A DNA stretch of 64,000 nucleotides from Eudromia elegans (Eukaryota > Chordata > Aves > Tinamiformes > Tinamidae): contig PTEX01000042.1 of assembly GCA_003342815.1 (NCBI GenBank), forward strand, positions 3,914,344 to 3,978,343, given 5' to 3'. The position numbers were made by a program, and so were the translations under genes. A model generated the notes under the pieces. It was given only the letters and a program-made list of their open reading frames with translations. It did not search any database and was not told the DNA's origin. Below, in pieces: positions 33,401 to 48,400 of this stretch. The stretch's first letter is position 1, and every line of letters begins with the position of its first letter.

Positions 33401-36400
33401 TGCAGTGTTTGTTACGTCCTTCGTGCTTATTACTTGTGATCTGGCACATTCTTTGAATTTTTATCTTTGTTTTGGGCATGTTACCTATGAGGAAAGAAAC
33501 ACGATGTACTGGCTACAAGCCCTGATGGTTTGGCACAACAGTTCTTTAAAACTGAACGTATCTGTTTTACCATCTGTCTTGCTTTTTCTCTATCCTGACG
33601 TGCTAGCTGTGTTTGTGGATGTTACTCTGAGTGCAAAAGAAGAGTGTAAGGTGATGTCAGCTCCTCCTGTGAACTACTGGGACGTGTTTGTAAATCTAGC
33701 CCACTCTTGGCCTAGGGCAGTGAGAAGAGAGGCACAGGGCTGCGTTGTTTGGGATCTGTCAGGGTTCTCTGCAGACTTGTACAGCATCCTCTCTATGTTG
33801 AAAGGTGATTTTGTTTGATAGTTGAACCGTCTTGCCCTGTTGTGAAAGGGTTTTATCGAATATTTTCCATTGGTGTGCTTACTAAATTGTAAGTGAAAAA
33901 CCTCTGCACAGAATTAAAGTGTGTAGTTTCAAACGCTTGGAGCTTTTATTCTCCATATATTAGAACTTATATCCTCTTGCATCTTGGAGAGCTCATAATT
34001 ATCTCTTTAGTGGTTTAAATGCGGAATGCAAAGCGGGATATGTAGTGATTTAGTGTATGCAAAGATGTTCTGTGCAGAAATTCTGCATTCATTTCGATAT
34101 AGTTTCCTTCAGTCACTGATCAGAAAAAGTAGAAAGCTTCAGGTATTTGGTCTTTGTCTTGCTGGATCCTCTAGATCCTAAAGGTCAGTATAAGAAATTA
34201 ACCTCAGAGCTCCTATTTTCTTGCTTGGTTTTAATGAACTACGTTATTCCAGTACTCAGGGTTATCCTGTTGCGTACCTGAATTGTTTAAGTCAAGCGGT
34301 TTCACAGCCTAATAGTCCATTGAATGAGCTTGAGCACAAAATCCTGATAAAGAATGTTATTTTTGGAATAGCTACAGAAGATTATGATCCTTCAAACGAG
34401 GAAGACTTATGAAGTGAGAACTGAAAGTATGGGTTGCTACTGATTTTGCTTCTCGTCTTCTGATATAATTTCAGTGTTTGCTGTACCTCTGCCCTGTGTT
34501 ATATCTACTTGTAGGAAAGAAAAGGTGAAGTCACACTGTTTACATAACTTCAAGTCCTGAACTCACTCAGTGTGTGCTGGATTTTCCTCAGATGAAGACA
34601 AATATTCCTGCAAGGTGCTATTCTGGCTTTCTGTGTTTGTAACTCACCATAGTCACTTTATTTGTAGTCCTAAGTGTCCAGTTCAGATGATACTTGGCAC
34701 TTCTGGAATATCTTGATGTAATCTAAGGAGAAGTACTTTTGCAAGTTGCTAAATCCCTACGTGCTTAAGGCTTATAATTTCTATTTTTCCTGTGTTATGA
34801 ATTGTAAATCCCGACGAGAAGTGTCAAATCCTCTTAATTTTGTTATGCAATTTATAGAGCTGCATAGGTGCTCTAGATTTATTTGAAGTTTTATGCTGAC
34901 AATGCATTTGAGAGTTGTGTTAATAATGTTACAGAATATTCCTCCAGTTCTGCTAAGCTCAACAAAAGATGAATTTTTGTCTTTAGTTAAACTCTCAGTC
35001 TTTTGGAACAAGTCTGGTCCTTAAAAGTATGTCTGCTTTTTATTTGCTTTGTTTTTCCCTGATGTAAGCATCCTTCTTAATATTAGTACAGGAGTCCTGT
35101 TTATGGAGTGAAAATACATATGTTTAAATCTGGTTGAGACCTCTAGAAGCTATTTAGAAAAATGACCTATTTTGATTTTAGGTCAGCATTTGTAATAAGG
35201 TTTTAATGGCAACATACATTTATTTCAAAAGTGTTATTTCAGAACTAACAGTAAATATACTGAATTTATAAATTATTTAAACAAGTTGTATCCTTTGCAA
35301 GTTTTATTCAGATTTTCTTCTAGAACAAAAATATCTTGGAGCCCAAGACAGTGTTCTAAAATACCTTCAATGATTTGGGAGCAAGCACAATCCTCACTTC
35401 AAATATCAGACAATTATGACTAAAGTATCATAAAATTTTGGCATTTAGTATGTATATATTTGAAAAATAAGGTAGCCAGTAAATGTGGTATCCACCTTTG
35501 CCTTGTGAGCCTAAGGTCATGGAAAGAATCACAGTCATGTTGTGAAAACAACTTTTTTTTTTTTTCCTTCAAGCATCTATATACCTTAACTGGGAAGATG
35601 ATGTCTCAGCAGCATTTGCAATAGTTGTTTTTCTGTTAGGACTGCAGAGCTAACAATTTGTTAAGAGTTAAGATTACTTGATTATTAAGTTGTGACTTGT
35701 TATCCCATTCTTACTAAGATGTCTTTTAAAGTGAAAAATTCCTGTTGTGAACTGACCACTTAAAAAATAAGGAAAGAATGTCTCCAAGAAAACAAGATTT
35801 CACAGCTCTCCATGGAGTAGAGTTTGCGGAAGCTTTTGCCTTTACTCATCCTTTGATAGAGGAAAACACAGGAATCTGAAACAATTCAATAGTGTCATTC
35901 AAGATGAAGGAGATAACTTTTTTTTCCTTTGTATACAGGCTTTTACAGGATTGCAAATTGTGTTTGGATGACTGTCTTGGTTTTTCTTATTTTATTTTTG
36001 AAAAATCATGATTAACCCTGTTTGTGGTGGTCTTGTTACATCATTACGTGAACAACCATAACTTTCTAGTTGCTTCAACATTCAGAGTCTGTTGTTTTCT
36101 TTTGAAACATCCCTCAAGCTACTTGAGCATCAGAAGAGCAGGATTATTTAGGCAGGCATTATCTTGAGAGAAGGTTAAAATTTTGTGCATGTAGGTCACT
36201 TCTCTAGGGACACTGTAGGATTCTTGCTGTCAACTTTTTGGTTTTTTGTGTAGTGTTGTTGTTCAGGAGTGTCCTTCCTTTGTGCTGCGTATCTTGCATG
36301 TCAGTGTAAATTTCTTGGGTGGACTTTAGCTCTTGAGTTTGTTTTTCTCTTTGTTAACATTGTCTTCTGCAAGCCTAGAAGTACTGAATAGGACGTTTGG

Positions 36401-39400
36401 CATACAGCATTTATACTTGGCAGACTTTCAGTTGATGCTGGCCTATTCAGCAGCCATTTGGAGACCACCTTGCAAATGCTCGCTTCAAGTGTCANAAAAT
36501 GCTGAGAACTAGGAGGGTTCTGCTGTTCTTGAGTTGAGACCCAGGAGTAAGAAACTTGGAAGAAAATCATATCAGAGAAGCTGTTCTTGGTAAGTAAAAT
36601 TCCTGTCAAAATTCACATGAAGTCAGGGGGAGTTGTACTTAGAGGTGATACGGCATATGACAGGAAACGTTAGTTAGTGGTGGTTAGTCTAGAAACTAGA
36701 CCTAGAAATTACATTTCAGACTGAGAAATGTGTGTTTAAAAGAAAAAAAAAAAAACTTACCTGAACAACAACAAAAAAACCTGTTGTTATTTTATTATTT
36801 TTAATCTTCAGACTTCAGATAGAAGTAAAAGTCAGAAATATCTTGCCTGTTTAACATTCAGAATTTCTTGCAAGCAGCATATTAGTTTGAAGAGCAATTA
36901 TTCTTCCTAACAACAGAAGTAAATATTTTTAAAGTCCTTACACTGTGATTTTTAGTAGTGTATCGATCATTCAGCAGTTAAGTCACAGTGAAGACAAGTT
37001 CTAAAATTCAGTTACTAAAATCTTAAATCCCAAAGAGCATACACAATATTTCTGTTTATCTGGTAGGTTTGTGTTTGTGGATGCATGTGAATTAAATAGC
37101 CACATAAATTTCTGGGCTATCTCTTTTCTTCCCTTTCCTGTTCAGTTTGAGAGCTGCAACTAGATACATTCAAACCAAGAAAAGGTGCAGGGTTTTTATG
37201 AGTCACTGGAGCAATTGCAGTATGATGAATTCTATTACCAATTGTAATAAGCCTTTGCATCAAACTTGGAGATCTTCTTAAAAATGCACTATCCCTTAAT
37301 GAGAAAAAGACTTAATATGGGAGTTCTTAGGTGTCTGGGGCTGTAGATTTAACAGAACTATTCTTCCATTCTAGAATGTTTTTTAACCATCTTTTGCTTG
37401 CTTCTCTTCTTACTGAGACCTTGCGTATTTCTTTACCGCCCTGAAAATAGCAAATCACTAGGAGGACAATACTAGACAAACTGGGTTTTTTTTCTGTTTT
37501 TGTTGTTACATTTTATTGGATTCCAATGTTCTGGCTACTTGCTTTTAAATACCATTCTGTTTTTTTCAAGTATTACCAACAGTTGAATCAAATTTTACTT
37601 AAAGGAAAAGTGATAGCTGCAGGTTGTAGTCAAGGACTCGGACTCATACATTTTCCAACATTAGGTATTCATTAGTGTGCACATTCCATTTAAGTTGTTT
37701 TTTTCATAGATATGAATATCTTGACAGTCTCTGACCATCTGTTAAGTTTCACTGTCACCTTAAGCATTTCTAGTTTGTATAGGTTCTTAAATGCTTATTG
37801 TCAGAGTCTTTAGAAACTTTATTTAAAGAGCAATAAAGGATCACCCTTGCAGTAACTTGCAGAAATACAGTTTTGCAGTATTAATTCCCAAGCATGGCAA
37901 GATGGAACAAATGACGTTCAGCAGGTTAGATTCCCTTAGTTTCTTTAATCTGGATTGGTAAAATCTATTTTTGTCTTGTTTTGTTTCACTTTTGACTGTT
38001 TGATTTGCCTGTTTCAACTATATCTAATATTGTTGAGATGATGAATACCACTATTGTTAATATATTCATAATATATTCTGGACAGTGATTCTAGAAGTGT
38101 AATCTTCTGAAATAGCCATTATGATGTGTTCATGTTTGTCATCACTGTGCGACAGGAGATTAGTTTATGGGATATAATGCTTGGAGGTTTCTTATTCACC
38201 AGTTAAATTATATATAAATCAATGTACAGTATGCTTAAAGCTTTCCTTCCAAAAGATAGTCTTAGTGTGCATGTGGCCATAACTTTCTGGGAGGATGTAG
38301 TGGGGGAAGGGAAGTTGTTGGTGGGGAAGGGAAGGGGAAAGAATTATGTAGGAAGAAGTTTTAAATTGGAGTATTTCTTGAACTAGAGAGATTTAATCTT
38401 AAAAAAAAAAAAATGCAGGTAAGACCAAAGAAGACAGGATAAGTGGGAAAGTTTTATTAGCTGAAACCAAATTAACTCATTTTGAAAAATAGTATGAATT
38501 TGCCTGATATTGGAAAATACCTATTTTCATATGCATACTGTATGTATGCATAATAGCTTCCGTGCATTTTTTTTTTTTTTAAATACTTATAGCAAAGCCT
38601 GGGAGGCTGTAAGGTTCCTTACATCTGTTTATCCTATAACAGGAGAGAGACTTTCAAAGATACGAAGAATAGGTAAGCATATCAGTTTTTAGGTAAGCCA
38701 TTAGTTTTTGTTGGGGATTGGTCCTCTAATTTCAACTGTGCTGTCAAAAGTGGATGGAGTTTTGATTGCCTCTTTTGATGTGATCTAAAAGAAGGTTAAA
38801 AAAAAAAAAGTTTTGTGGGTGTCGATGCTGTTGAAGCCAAGGTAGATTCGGCATGCTGGAGTTTTTCTTGCAAGTTTCTTTGCAATCAATTTGTATCTGG
38901 ATTTTATACCTCACCTTTCTCTTCCTTTCCTTTTTAAATTCTCTTCATAACACGTAGAGCTTTGATTTGCTAGCTCTTCTCCTCTTGTACCTTTTTTCAG
39001 GTGTCCATGTGGTACAGAAGTAGGACAAAACTTTGACTTGAGTGTCAACCTATTGCTTTTATGAGACAGCAAAAGCCCCTTTAACAACTTGCTGTGATCA
39101 AAAGGGCTGGTCCTGTTCTCTTTCTTTTGCTAATATATAGAAAGTATCTATTTTTTGGCTTTGTTGATTAACAGGTTTGAGCAGGATCGGCCAGGGACCA
39201 GAGCAGGATTGGTCAGTCACCAGAACTGACAAGGGAGAAGCAGGAGGGAAAGACTGCCATTTGATTGCATCAGTGTCTTCAATTTGCTCTTTCCTGCTTG
39301 CGGAACTTCGCCTTTAGAGAACTTCACTTGTCCAAATCATGCAGCTGCTTTTTTTTTTCTTTTTTTCCTCCGTAGTGGTTGCTGAGTGTCTCCTACCTCC

Positions 39401-42400
39401 CTTCCTTTCTTCCTGCCACCTCAAACCATCCAAACAAAACTCTCTCTATATCTTGCTCTCTATACGGCAAAAAAGCTTTGAGCTTAAACATCAACAGGTT
39501 TTGTTTTAAGGAGGTGTGATGCTGTAGTTGGGGGGCAGATCTGTATTTGAGAAAGTAATGAACAATCTTATAACTTCTAATTTGAATAAATGACTGAACG
39601 TTAAGATGCCTTAGCAAGGCGTGAAGTACTACTTTGGTGTATTTGTGCTTCTTACCTATTACTGGGCTGAAGCAGCACTAATGTTTGGTGCTACCCTATA
39701 TTTTGGTATAATTTCTAGTGCTTTTGCCTTTCACTGATCACAGTAAGAAATCTGATCACAGAAAACCATATAAAAATAAGATTATTTTTCTTGACAGGAG
39801 ACCATTTCTGTAACTTTTAAATTCATTAACTTCCTTCTTCCCTTTCCCTTTGTAATAGGCCAATTAGTGGCCATTAGTTTAACTGGTCTGCAACAGTTTC
39901 ATTGCTTGTACTGGTGTTTTTAATTCCCTCTGTAGGAAGCCTTCGGTCTTGCAGTTCTTCAGACTGCTTTAGTAAAGTGATGCCTCCAAGGAAAAAGAGG
40001 AGACCTGCAGCAGGAGATGATTTATCTGCTAAGAAAAGTAGACATGATGGGTATGTCATCTTACCATGAGCTAAAATTGATGGAATATCTAAAGATGATT
40101 AGCTGGTACAATTGTGTGTTTAAATACTACTGGAAATTATATTCAAATTTGATTGGATTCTCAGTGTGGAACCATGGCCTGTGATTGAACTGCTGGATAT
40201 GAATAAGTACACCTAGGTTCAATTTCTGTCATATCTTTTCCTAGTTGTGCAAAAGTCTTGTAGGGAGCTTGACCTTGCTTTAGGTCGCCAGCTGTAAAAA
40301 CAGACATGTTCAAAATGAACTTTTAGTTAGTAAAAAAAAAATCTTCTTATACCTGTGTGTGTATATAGGATGATAGTTTGTGTATATATATACATAATAT
40401 AGACTAGAATATGCCAATTCTAGACTTGACATATTCAATTCGCAGCCTATCAGGGAGATTTTGATTTATAGCTCTGTCTGAACCACTGTCTTACCTTAAG
40501 TCTCCTTATATCGTGGTTCTATATGGATTCTGTAATGAAGGGTGAGGATTGCTCAGGCAAAGCGATAGCCACTGATGGAGAGGTGGAAGAGGTGGCACTA
40601 CTTGCTGCTCTCTTTCTTCTGGACAGCACAAATGCAAGTGCTCCATGACTGTGTGTGTGAGCAGCATGTCCTTTCGGAGTAGATGTCGCGTAGTTGGTGC
40701 TTCAGGAAGTGTTGAACTGTCCTCGTATGCTCAGCTGGCCGCAGTCGTTCAGAATACTTGTGTGCAGGACTTGGTCACTAAGTTCAGAGTTCCTGAGAGG
40801 AACAGGATGGTAAGCTCTGACATAGTAGGTGCTATCACATGTTAGTAAAAGGGCTATAGTGTGGTAGTATCTTGTCATTGAAAGGCAGTGACATATACAA
40901 CCAAAAAGCTTTTCACCTGATAGAATTTGAGCTCTGTTACATTCATATATTGCAGATAGCTTAGGAAACCCACTACTTCCGTAACGCACATCTTCCAAAA
41001 AGGAATAAAGATATATTTTTCTCCCTAACTGTCAGCCTGAAAAATGACTAATATCAGACTTAGGCCTGATACTTATTTTTTTATTCACCAGTATGAGAAA
41101 AACACTGGTAATCAAATTAAGTCTCTTGTTATGCCTCTGTAACTCTATTGTGTTAAATAGGGTTGAGCAACTGTAACTGCACTGGAATTTATTAAAGGAT
41201 CTGTTGATGCAGAAGAAGAAAGATTTCAACTCTCCCTTTCGTTGCTTTGCATGTACAATGTTAACAAGATAAAAAAAAGAGTACATCTTAATGCTTTTTG
41301 CTGCTTTTCAGAAGTACTAAAATGTTAGAGCTAACAAGTTGATAGCTTATTCACTAGAGCTTATTCAAGATCAATATACAGTGTGGAAGTGAAACAAGGG
41401 AAAAATGTTTACATCACTGGAGTAGAAATGTTAGTATAGTCTAACTCATTTTGCTGAAATGCTGTCAGTAGAACAGAATAAACAGAGAATGAAAGGTTAT
41501 TTGTAAGCAAGAAATACAGATTTATTTAATCGAAATATTAAGTAAATGATAAGAAGCTAATTTCTTAACTCTAAGCAATATCGAAAGTACCGAAAATATA
41601 TTTTCAACTTTTTGAAAGCATGATTTAAGGGACTTTTATTATATCTGAATTTCAGGTTACTACTAATAGATCCTCATTCTGCTGTTAGAGGCTGTGTAAG
41701 GCTCCCTTAAGAGACCCATTGGCCTGCTTCTATAAGCAGAAGTAAAAGCAGGCCTGCTGGTCATGGGCAACAGGGTAACATACTTCTCTGTGATGTGCTT
41801 NCAGTTTTTGTCAGTCAGTCTTCTTAACTTCCAAGGTGGTTTGGGTCAATTCTTGTTTCAGTGTGACTAGCAATTTAGAAAATTTAGAAATAGAAATTAA
41901 TTTGCAGAACTTTTGGTTCAGTTTTAGAGCTATGTTTCCCTTCCATGAAGGATTTCTTAATCTGGTTATGCCTCTTTAATGTTCAGGTTGGGAAAAGAGC
42001 AAGTGCTGTCCTACATCATGCTTGCCTCTTGGACAGAGCTCAAGCCTATTGTGTTTGGTTTGGGGAGGCCAGGTAAAAATGCACCTGATAACAAATAACT
42101 ATAGCAGTGTGCAGTGATGGAATTATTTCCTATGGCATTTTCTTTTTATGTTATGAATAGAGAACGATAGAAACACAGTGGGTTGTGTCAATATATGGGA
42201 GAAGGGGCCATGTGCTCATTTTTGAACCACTGCTGATATTTTAGAGATAGATGTCCCAGAAGCTGCATGCTGTTAAACTGAGATAGATCTTCAAGGCACA
42301 TTAACCTGTGTGGATCCTGTATTGTTAAGTGAAAAAGTTATCTTCTGTACATTGCTCTTCAGTGACAGGTAAAAGTACAAGGAATCAAAGGGAAGATAAA

Positions 42401-45400
42401 GCAAGTTTCATGTAAAGGTAGTGGCTGGATGTGTAAGTATGTACTGTGTAGTTATCTAATTCTGTGCAGTAGTTATGCAACTTCTAGCCAAATACAGGAT
42501 TCTGCAGAATTTTTCATGAAGGAAGAACGATCTCCCTCTCTCCCTTCCCTCTTCCCCTCCCCCCCCAGTAGGTCCATTAAAAAGATAATCTGCTCTTCAT
42601 TCCAGTATCATGCTGAGCAGAGAACTCTTACAGGAATGGATATTTGGACCTTACAGTGAGAGAGAGTGAATGCTTCCCTGAAAGCTTTGTTTTCAAGCAA
42701 TTAAATCTAGAGGTCCAACTCATTTTGGATGTGTGTAAAGACCACATCAGAGACTATTTATATGAAAAAAATAGATCAACATTACTGATCCCCGTGCTCT
42801 GCAGGAAAAATGCGTGTTTTGAAAACAGTCAACACAAATTATTAATACTGGCAAGTAGAATGTGAGTGTTATAATCTTGGAGATTTTCAGCAGCTTTAGT
42901 GTTAAGAAGTTTTCTTGGTCTTATTTTAGGTTGGTTGCTTTTTTCTGGCCTTGCCCCACATTCTTTCCTCTCTCTAGTTAGTGAAATGACAAAATATTCT
43001 TAATNAAAAAAGAAAACAGAAGCCCCTCAAGGGAATGTTAGTTTTAATATGGGGAAACATTTAGTGAAGTCAGCTGTCACTGTTCCGACGCTGACAGTTT
43101 GACTGTCAATGTCAAAGTAGCAAAGATTAATATTTTTTTAAGTGCAAGTTATTTTGAATCATTAACTGTGTGTGCTTCATGTAAGAGACAAATACATGCT
43201 CTTTCTCCGTAGGTGATTTGTTTATCTAATGAGCAGCATGCCAGGGTTGAGGAATGGATAGGGTAACTCTAAGTGCAGAGGCAGAAACTCTGCTTGCTCT
43301 TGTCCAGTAGGCATATGCATAGCATATGCTTCAGGAGAATATTCTGCCTGCATCCTTTTTACCTCTGAGGATAAAGTTCTGCACATATCCTTTCATCTGA
43401 GGATAGAGAAAGCAACCCTAGCATTGCTGTTTGACCTATATTCTCTGAAGCAGCTCAGACTGTCATACCAGAAGTACTAGCTATACTCATTAGCCCTTTC
43501 TTTATGGAGAGTTTTTTTTCAGACTCCGAGCAATGCAGACTTTCATTTGGGATGTGTGACTGAAACTTTGCAGGTTTTTCTCATGGACCATCAAAGCAAT
43601 TTTTGGCATCCACCTGCATTGCAAGGCACAGTGCCCTCAGCACAAAGGCAGGGCACCATTAGCAGCGCGCACAAAGGAGACAAGGTACTAAGATGCAAGG
43701 CAGATGCCTGATGGTCTTCTGGCCATTTGTGCTCTTCCCTCTGCATGTAACATTTCTTGAGAGAGCTAAATCAGTTAAATTTGTATCTCTCATATTTCAG
43801 AGAACATTGTCTTTGGAGCTCCCTCTATGCTGCACTGCCGGTTTGGGCTTGTTGTGGTACTGAACAGTTGTAGTGAGCTGTTATCTCAGGTTTTTTTTGA
43901 ATTCCTTGCGACTCCCTGCTCATCTTGCTTCACAAGCACTTCAGGGATTAGGAGTCTCTTGCTAGTAGAACCAACTGATTTTGCAAGTTACACTAGGTTT
44001 CTGGGGGGACAGCTTGGTATTTGGATTAAACCGGAGAGCAAGCTTCCCCTATACCCATGAGAGTCTGCAAAAAGAGGTTGCCTTGGTGTTACTTGCCTCT
44101 GTCGTGTTCCTCCTTAAATAATTTTTATTTTGTAGATGGTCTCATATTGGCTCCAGGAGGTTGAAAGAGTAGAATTTGAGATTCACCTGGCCATTATTGC
44201 TGCATAATTTTTTGCTTCTGTCCCTGTGTATTTTTCTTGCCTGATACTATGTCACTTGCTTTTTTCATCAGTGTCTGGCTAAGCAGCTTGCAGCAGATAC
44301 CAGTGCGGTCTGAGATTATATACTTCCCAATTTTATTTTCTGCATTTGGGAAGTAATTTTCTTACCATTGTCGGCTGAAGTTCTTTAATTGCTTTAGTTT
44401 CTCAGAAACCAAGCTCCAGTGGTCAGATACTCAACTTTTTGAACAATGGTAAGTTTGAGGTCAGAGCATTTTGCTCAAAATAAGAAGGCCATATGTGAGA
44501 CCACCTGCTCTCATTTGTGAATGTCCTTTTTTCCACAGTTCTTAACCATTGCCTTCAGGCTAAGAGCAAATGGAGTTGTAGGCCTATGTGAAGTGTGTGA
44601 AAAATCATTTTATTAGATACTATGGATATACAAAAGGGATGCCTTTTTTATTCTCGTTTTCCTTCCACTTACACTGACTGTTATTGCTGGTGCCTCTGTT
44701 GAGGCTGCAGTGTGAACTCTAGCATTTTCCTGAAATAACTAGATAGCCTACAGCTCTGCCACTAGTTATGTTTCTTAAGGTCTTCTTCTCAAATCCCTGG
44801 CAGTTAATGTGCTATTGATTTATATGAGTGACAAACAGGGAGTTTAGTTGTCATCTCTTCAGAAGAAACAACATTGTTTTGGGCTGAATGTCCGTTCTTG
44901 GGAAACAGTGGCTCTGCATGACCCAAGTCCCAAGAGTGCTCTTGGAGACTTGGACCAAAACTGTTTGATAGTTCTAGCTACAACCAGTTTTATCCTAGGT
45001 ATTCGGTTGATGTTTTGTCATGTTTGTTTGCTATGAAATGGCAATACAGAATAATTTTGTCAAAGTTGTAACATGATTGATATGCCTCCTGTCTTTAGCA
45101 CAGGCAGACTTTTTTGATTCTTCTGGATTCAGAATATTTAAAGCCATATTGTTTAGGTTTCTCCTAATCATAGTTGGTTCTGCAAGCATAAAGATGAAGT
45201 TATCAGAGAGAAAAAAAAATCACATAGGAAAACAAGTCTTCAGAAGTGAAAATATTTGAGATTTAATATCTATGATACTAAGAATTATTTGATTCTAATA
45301 TGATGTACTAATAGGACATTTGATATATGTATGGCTGGCCTTTGTCTGCAATTTTTTACTTTGTTGCAAATCAGTTTTTCAGTACAGTATTAACTTATCT

Positions 45401-48400
45401 TTCCTTCTTGAAACCTTAGTTTGTATTTGTCTTCAAGTTAGCAGTTTTTCATTTTGCCATGGTCAGTACTGCTATGTTAGTACTCAGTTGCTGTAGAAGA
45501 ATGGTGACAATAACTCCCAAATAATTCTTGGAATTACTGTCAGAATGATCCATGTGCCATTTATGCCCTGATATGGGCTCCTCGAGACTCATAGGTGAGC
45601 TGGGTGGAAGAAGTGAGATCCACGCACTCCGAGCTCTTATGTGTAAGCTTTTTGCATGTGTCTTTCTAGAAGGACAAGGTGGTGATGAAATCGAGCCCAA
45701 ATGAATTTCATCAACGCATTTCAGATATCTCCTTCAACCGGTTAGTCACTTCTTTGGCCTCTCACAGCACCATTTGACACCATAGAAGGAGGGCCTGGAA
45801 CATTTCCAGAGCCATTCTTGGTTGCCTCCTCTGGGCTTTGCTGTTTGTTACTCGGCTTTCTCAACCGCGGGAGTGGACATGGGTCGGTGCGTGCGCGCAG
45901 CGGGGAGCAAACATTCGTGACGTGGGTCTCTTCTCCAACAAGCTGCCACAAGTGGTATCGTCTCTGTTCCAGAAAAGTCTAAACAACACAGAGTAACTCC
46001 TCAGCTCCTGCTATGCCTTCCGTCTTTCACATGTTGAATTCAGAGGATGAATGTCATTGCTTGAATGCAGTTGAAAATCCCTAGGCTGCTTGTACAAGAA
46101 GATCATTACTCTGCCAGTCATGTTCTGGTGATAGTGGGGTCTCTACTGATCTAGCATTTCAAATAACTGTTCACCCCCTGACGAATGGGGTTCGAGTTAC
46201 TGTCAGCTGGTAGCTCTAATTTGTTCTCTATGGTATAGTTTGTTTGAGTTTTCTGTCTTTTTTTTGTTTGTTTCCAGCTTACTGGAATTAAAAGAATGTA
46301 ATTGTAGGTCATGGCTGTTTTGGCCTTTGTGTTTTCTATAGAATTTCAAGGAGGCAAAAGGGTTATGTGCAGCTGTCCTCAGCTAATAAGTAATCCAAAG
46401 TGTGTGAAGCATGTGTGCACCTGCAGGTAGAAGCCATGTTCACTATGATAGGAAATTACTGTGTGTTTGCACCCATGGCCAGGTTGCAGCCCATCAGCTG
46501 ATTATGGTAACTGTCTGTGTGTGAAAATCTTACCTTCCACCAGTGCAAAGCATTTTGGGTTTGTACTTGAACTATTCTGTGTTTATTATACAGGGAGTTC
46601 ATGTAATGTGGACAATTAGGAATCAGTTAGAGCTTGATGGCCTGTTGAGAAAATATATTTAAGTTCAGTGACTTGAAGCAGTTACCCAAATGACTGGGCA
46701 TGAGGACAAGATGTTAAGTAAGCTGGTTAATGAAAGAAAATTTGTAGCGGTTGAAAACGGCTGTTGACTAAAAGGTTGCTTTAAAATTTTGATGAATTAT
46801 TTATTTCTCTCTCTCTTTAAGTATGTATAGAAAATACGATTCGACTAGAATAAAAGCAGAGGAAGAAGTCTTTTCAAGTAAGAGATGCTTAGAATGGTTC
46901 TATGAATATGCAGGTAAGGGTAACAAAATTTTCCTTCTGACAATCAACTTAATCTACACTGAAAGTAAAAAATAAGCTTTTCAAAACTGAATATAGAGAG
47001 GTTTTAGTAAAACAGGTTTAAAGAAGGAAACTATGTAGCATGAAGTTGAATATTTCAAAGTATACTTTGTATTGCTAAATAATAAAAAAAAGATAAGGTT
47101 TGTATTTTAAATCTCTGTAGTTAATGTAGTTAAATCTCTGTGTCCAAAATCTTCTCTCTTTTGCTTATAAATCTTTTCACCTTCCTGGTTAACACTACGC
47201 AGTACAAACTTACACTGTCAGGGATGATCCCTTTTAAGCAAAGGGTAGTATAATTTTTTTCCTGCTTATTCTCTTGGTTCTGATTTCAAGCACAATGGTG
47301 AATCAATTCATGTATCCCAGAATAGTGTCGTCTTTTAGTAGTTTTCCATCCTGCGATATAGGAAAGGTATACTGAGTTCTTTACGCCCATTCTTAAATAT
47401 ATGAAAACTTTTTTCAGACGTTAGTTCTAAAATTACCTGGCATGAGATGGAGTCACAACAGATGATCATCGAAGTCACTGGTTGTAGTTTTTTGTCATGC
47501 TTTTACACGTGCTTTTCTATAGGGAAGAATTTGAAATATGAGGGAAAAAAATTCTTCTTATGACTAAAGAAGATCAAAATGAAATTGAATACGTGGCTAA
47601 TGAAGGAGATAAGCTTATCTAGAAGTTTTCTCATACTGTCTTGCATAACTTTGCTCTCAGTTGATTCCCTTTAGTCTGCTTTCTACATGTAATGAAGAAT
47701 GATTTAATTTATATAATAAAATTTTCTTCATTAGAAGAAATAACATAAATACATAAATCAAACCAAACTGAGATCTCTTGTCTGTGGCAGTCTATTCAGT
47801 CAGACAAGGCAAGTCTAACCTTTTAGATTCTGTGGACAACTTTGATTATTTTTTTCCTTTTCTTTTTACTCTAGAAACAGGGATAACTCATTCCTGTCAA
47901 GAGTTCAGTGGGAAGAAAGGACAAAAGGAGGGCAGTATGAGAAAGAACTTTTGGTTTTCCGTTGGCTATATTGGCCAAGATAAACCAGAGGAAAGTGGAG
48001 AGTATGATTTTGTTCATGGTAGCGAATAATATTCTAAAAAAAGGATTTTCGAAGGATAATCCTTTCTGTGTTCTTGCTTCTTAAGTCTTCTCTTGTATTT
48101 ATGCAGACAGTTGGGGCTGCATTTGTTTCTTTCCCCAGTGTCTTTGCACTACAGAGTAAGTCTTTTTAAAGGCTGTTGTGTATATTCAGAGAAGTCTTGG
48201 TGGGAGGAAGTGACGGGAAGAGGGGAAAAGATATAATTGAACTTTGTTGTATCTAGAATAATAGGGCACCTAATAATAAAACATAGATTGGTTTTCCTTT
48301 TATAAAACCTCTTTTTCTTCCGCATTTGATCCTTATGTCAGTTGAAAGTAGGTATTTCAGTCTCCCGTACTGCTTTTCCCAAAATGAGCCCTTTTTAATA

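Noticed and set aside
38302..38337. G-rich tract in DCUN1D4 intron 3 as a G-quadruplex
   Set aside because: One loop would be 11 bases, so it falls outside the canonical pattern; noted only as G-rich.
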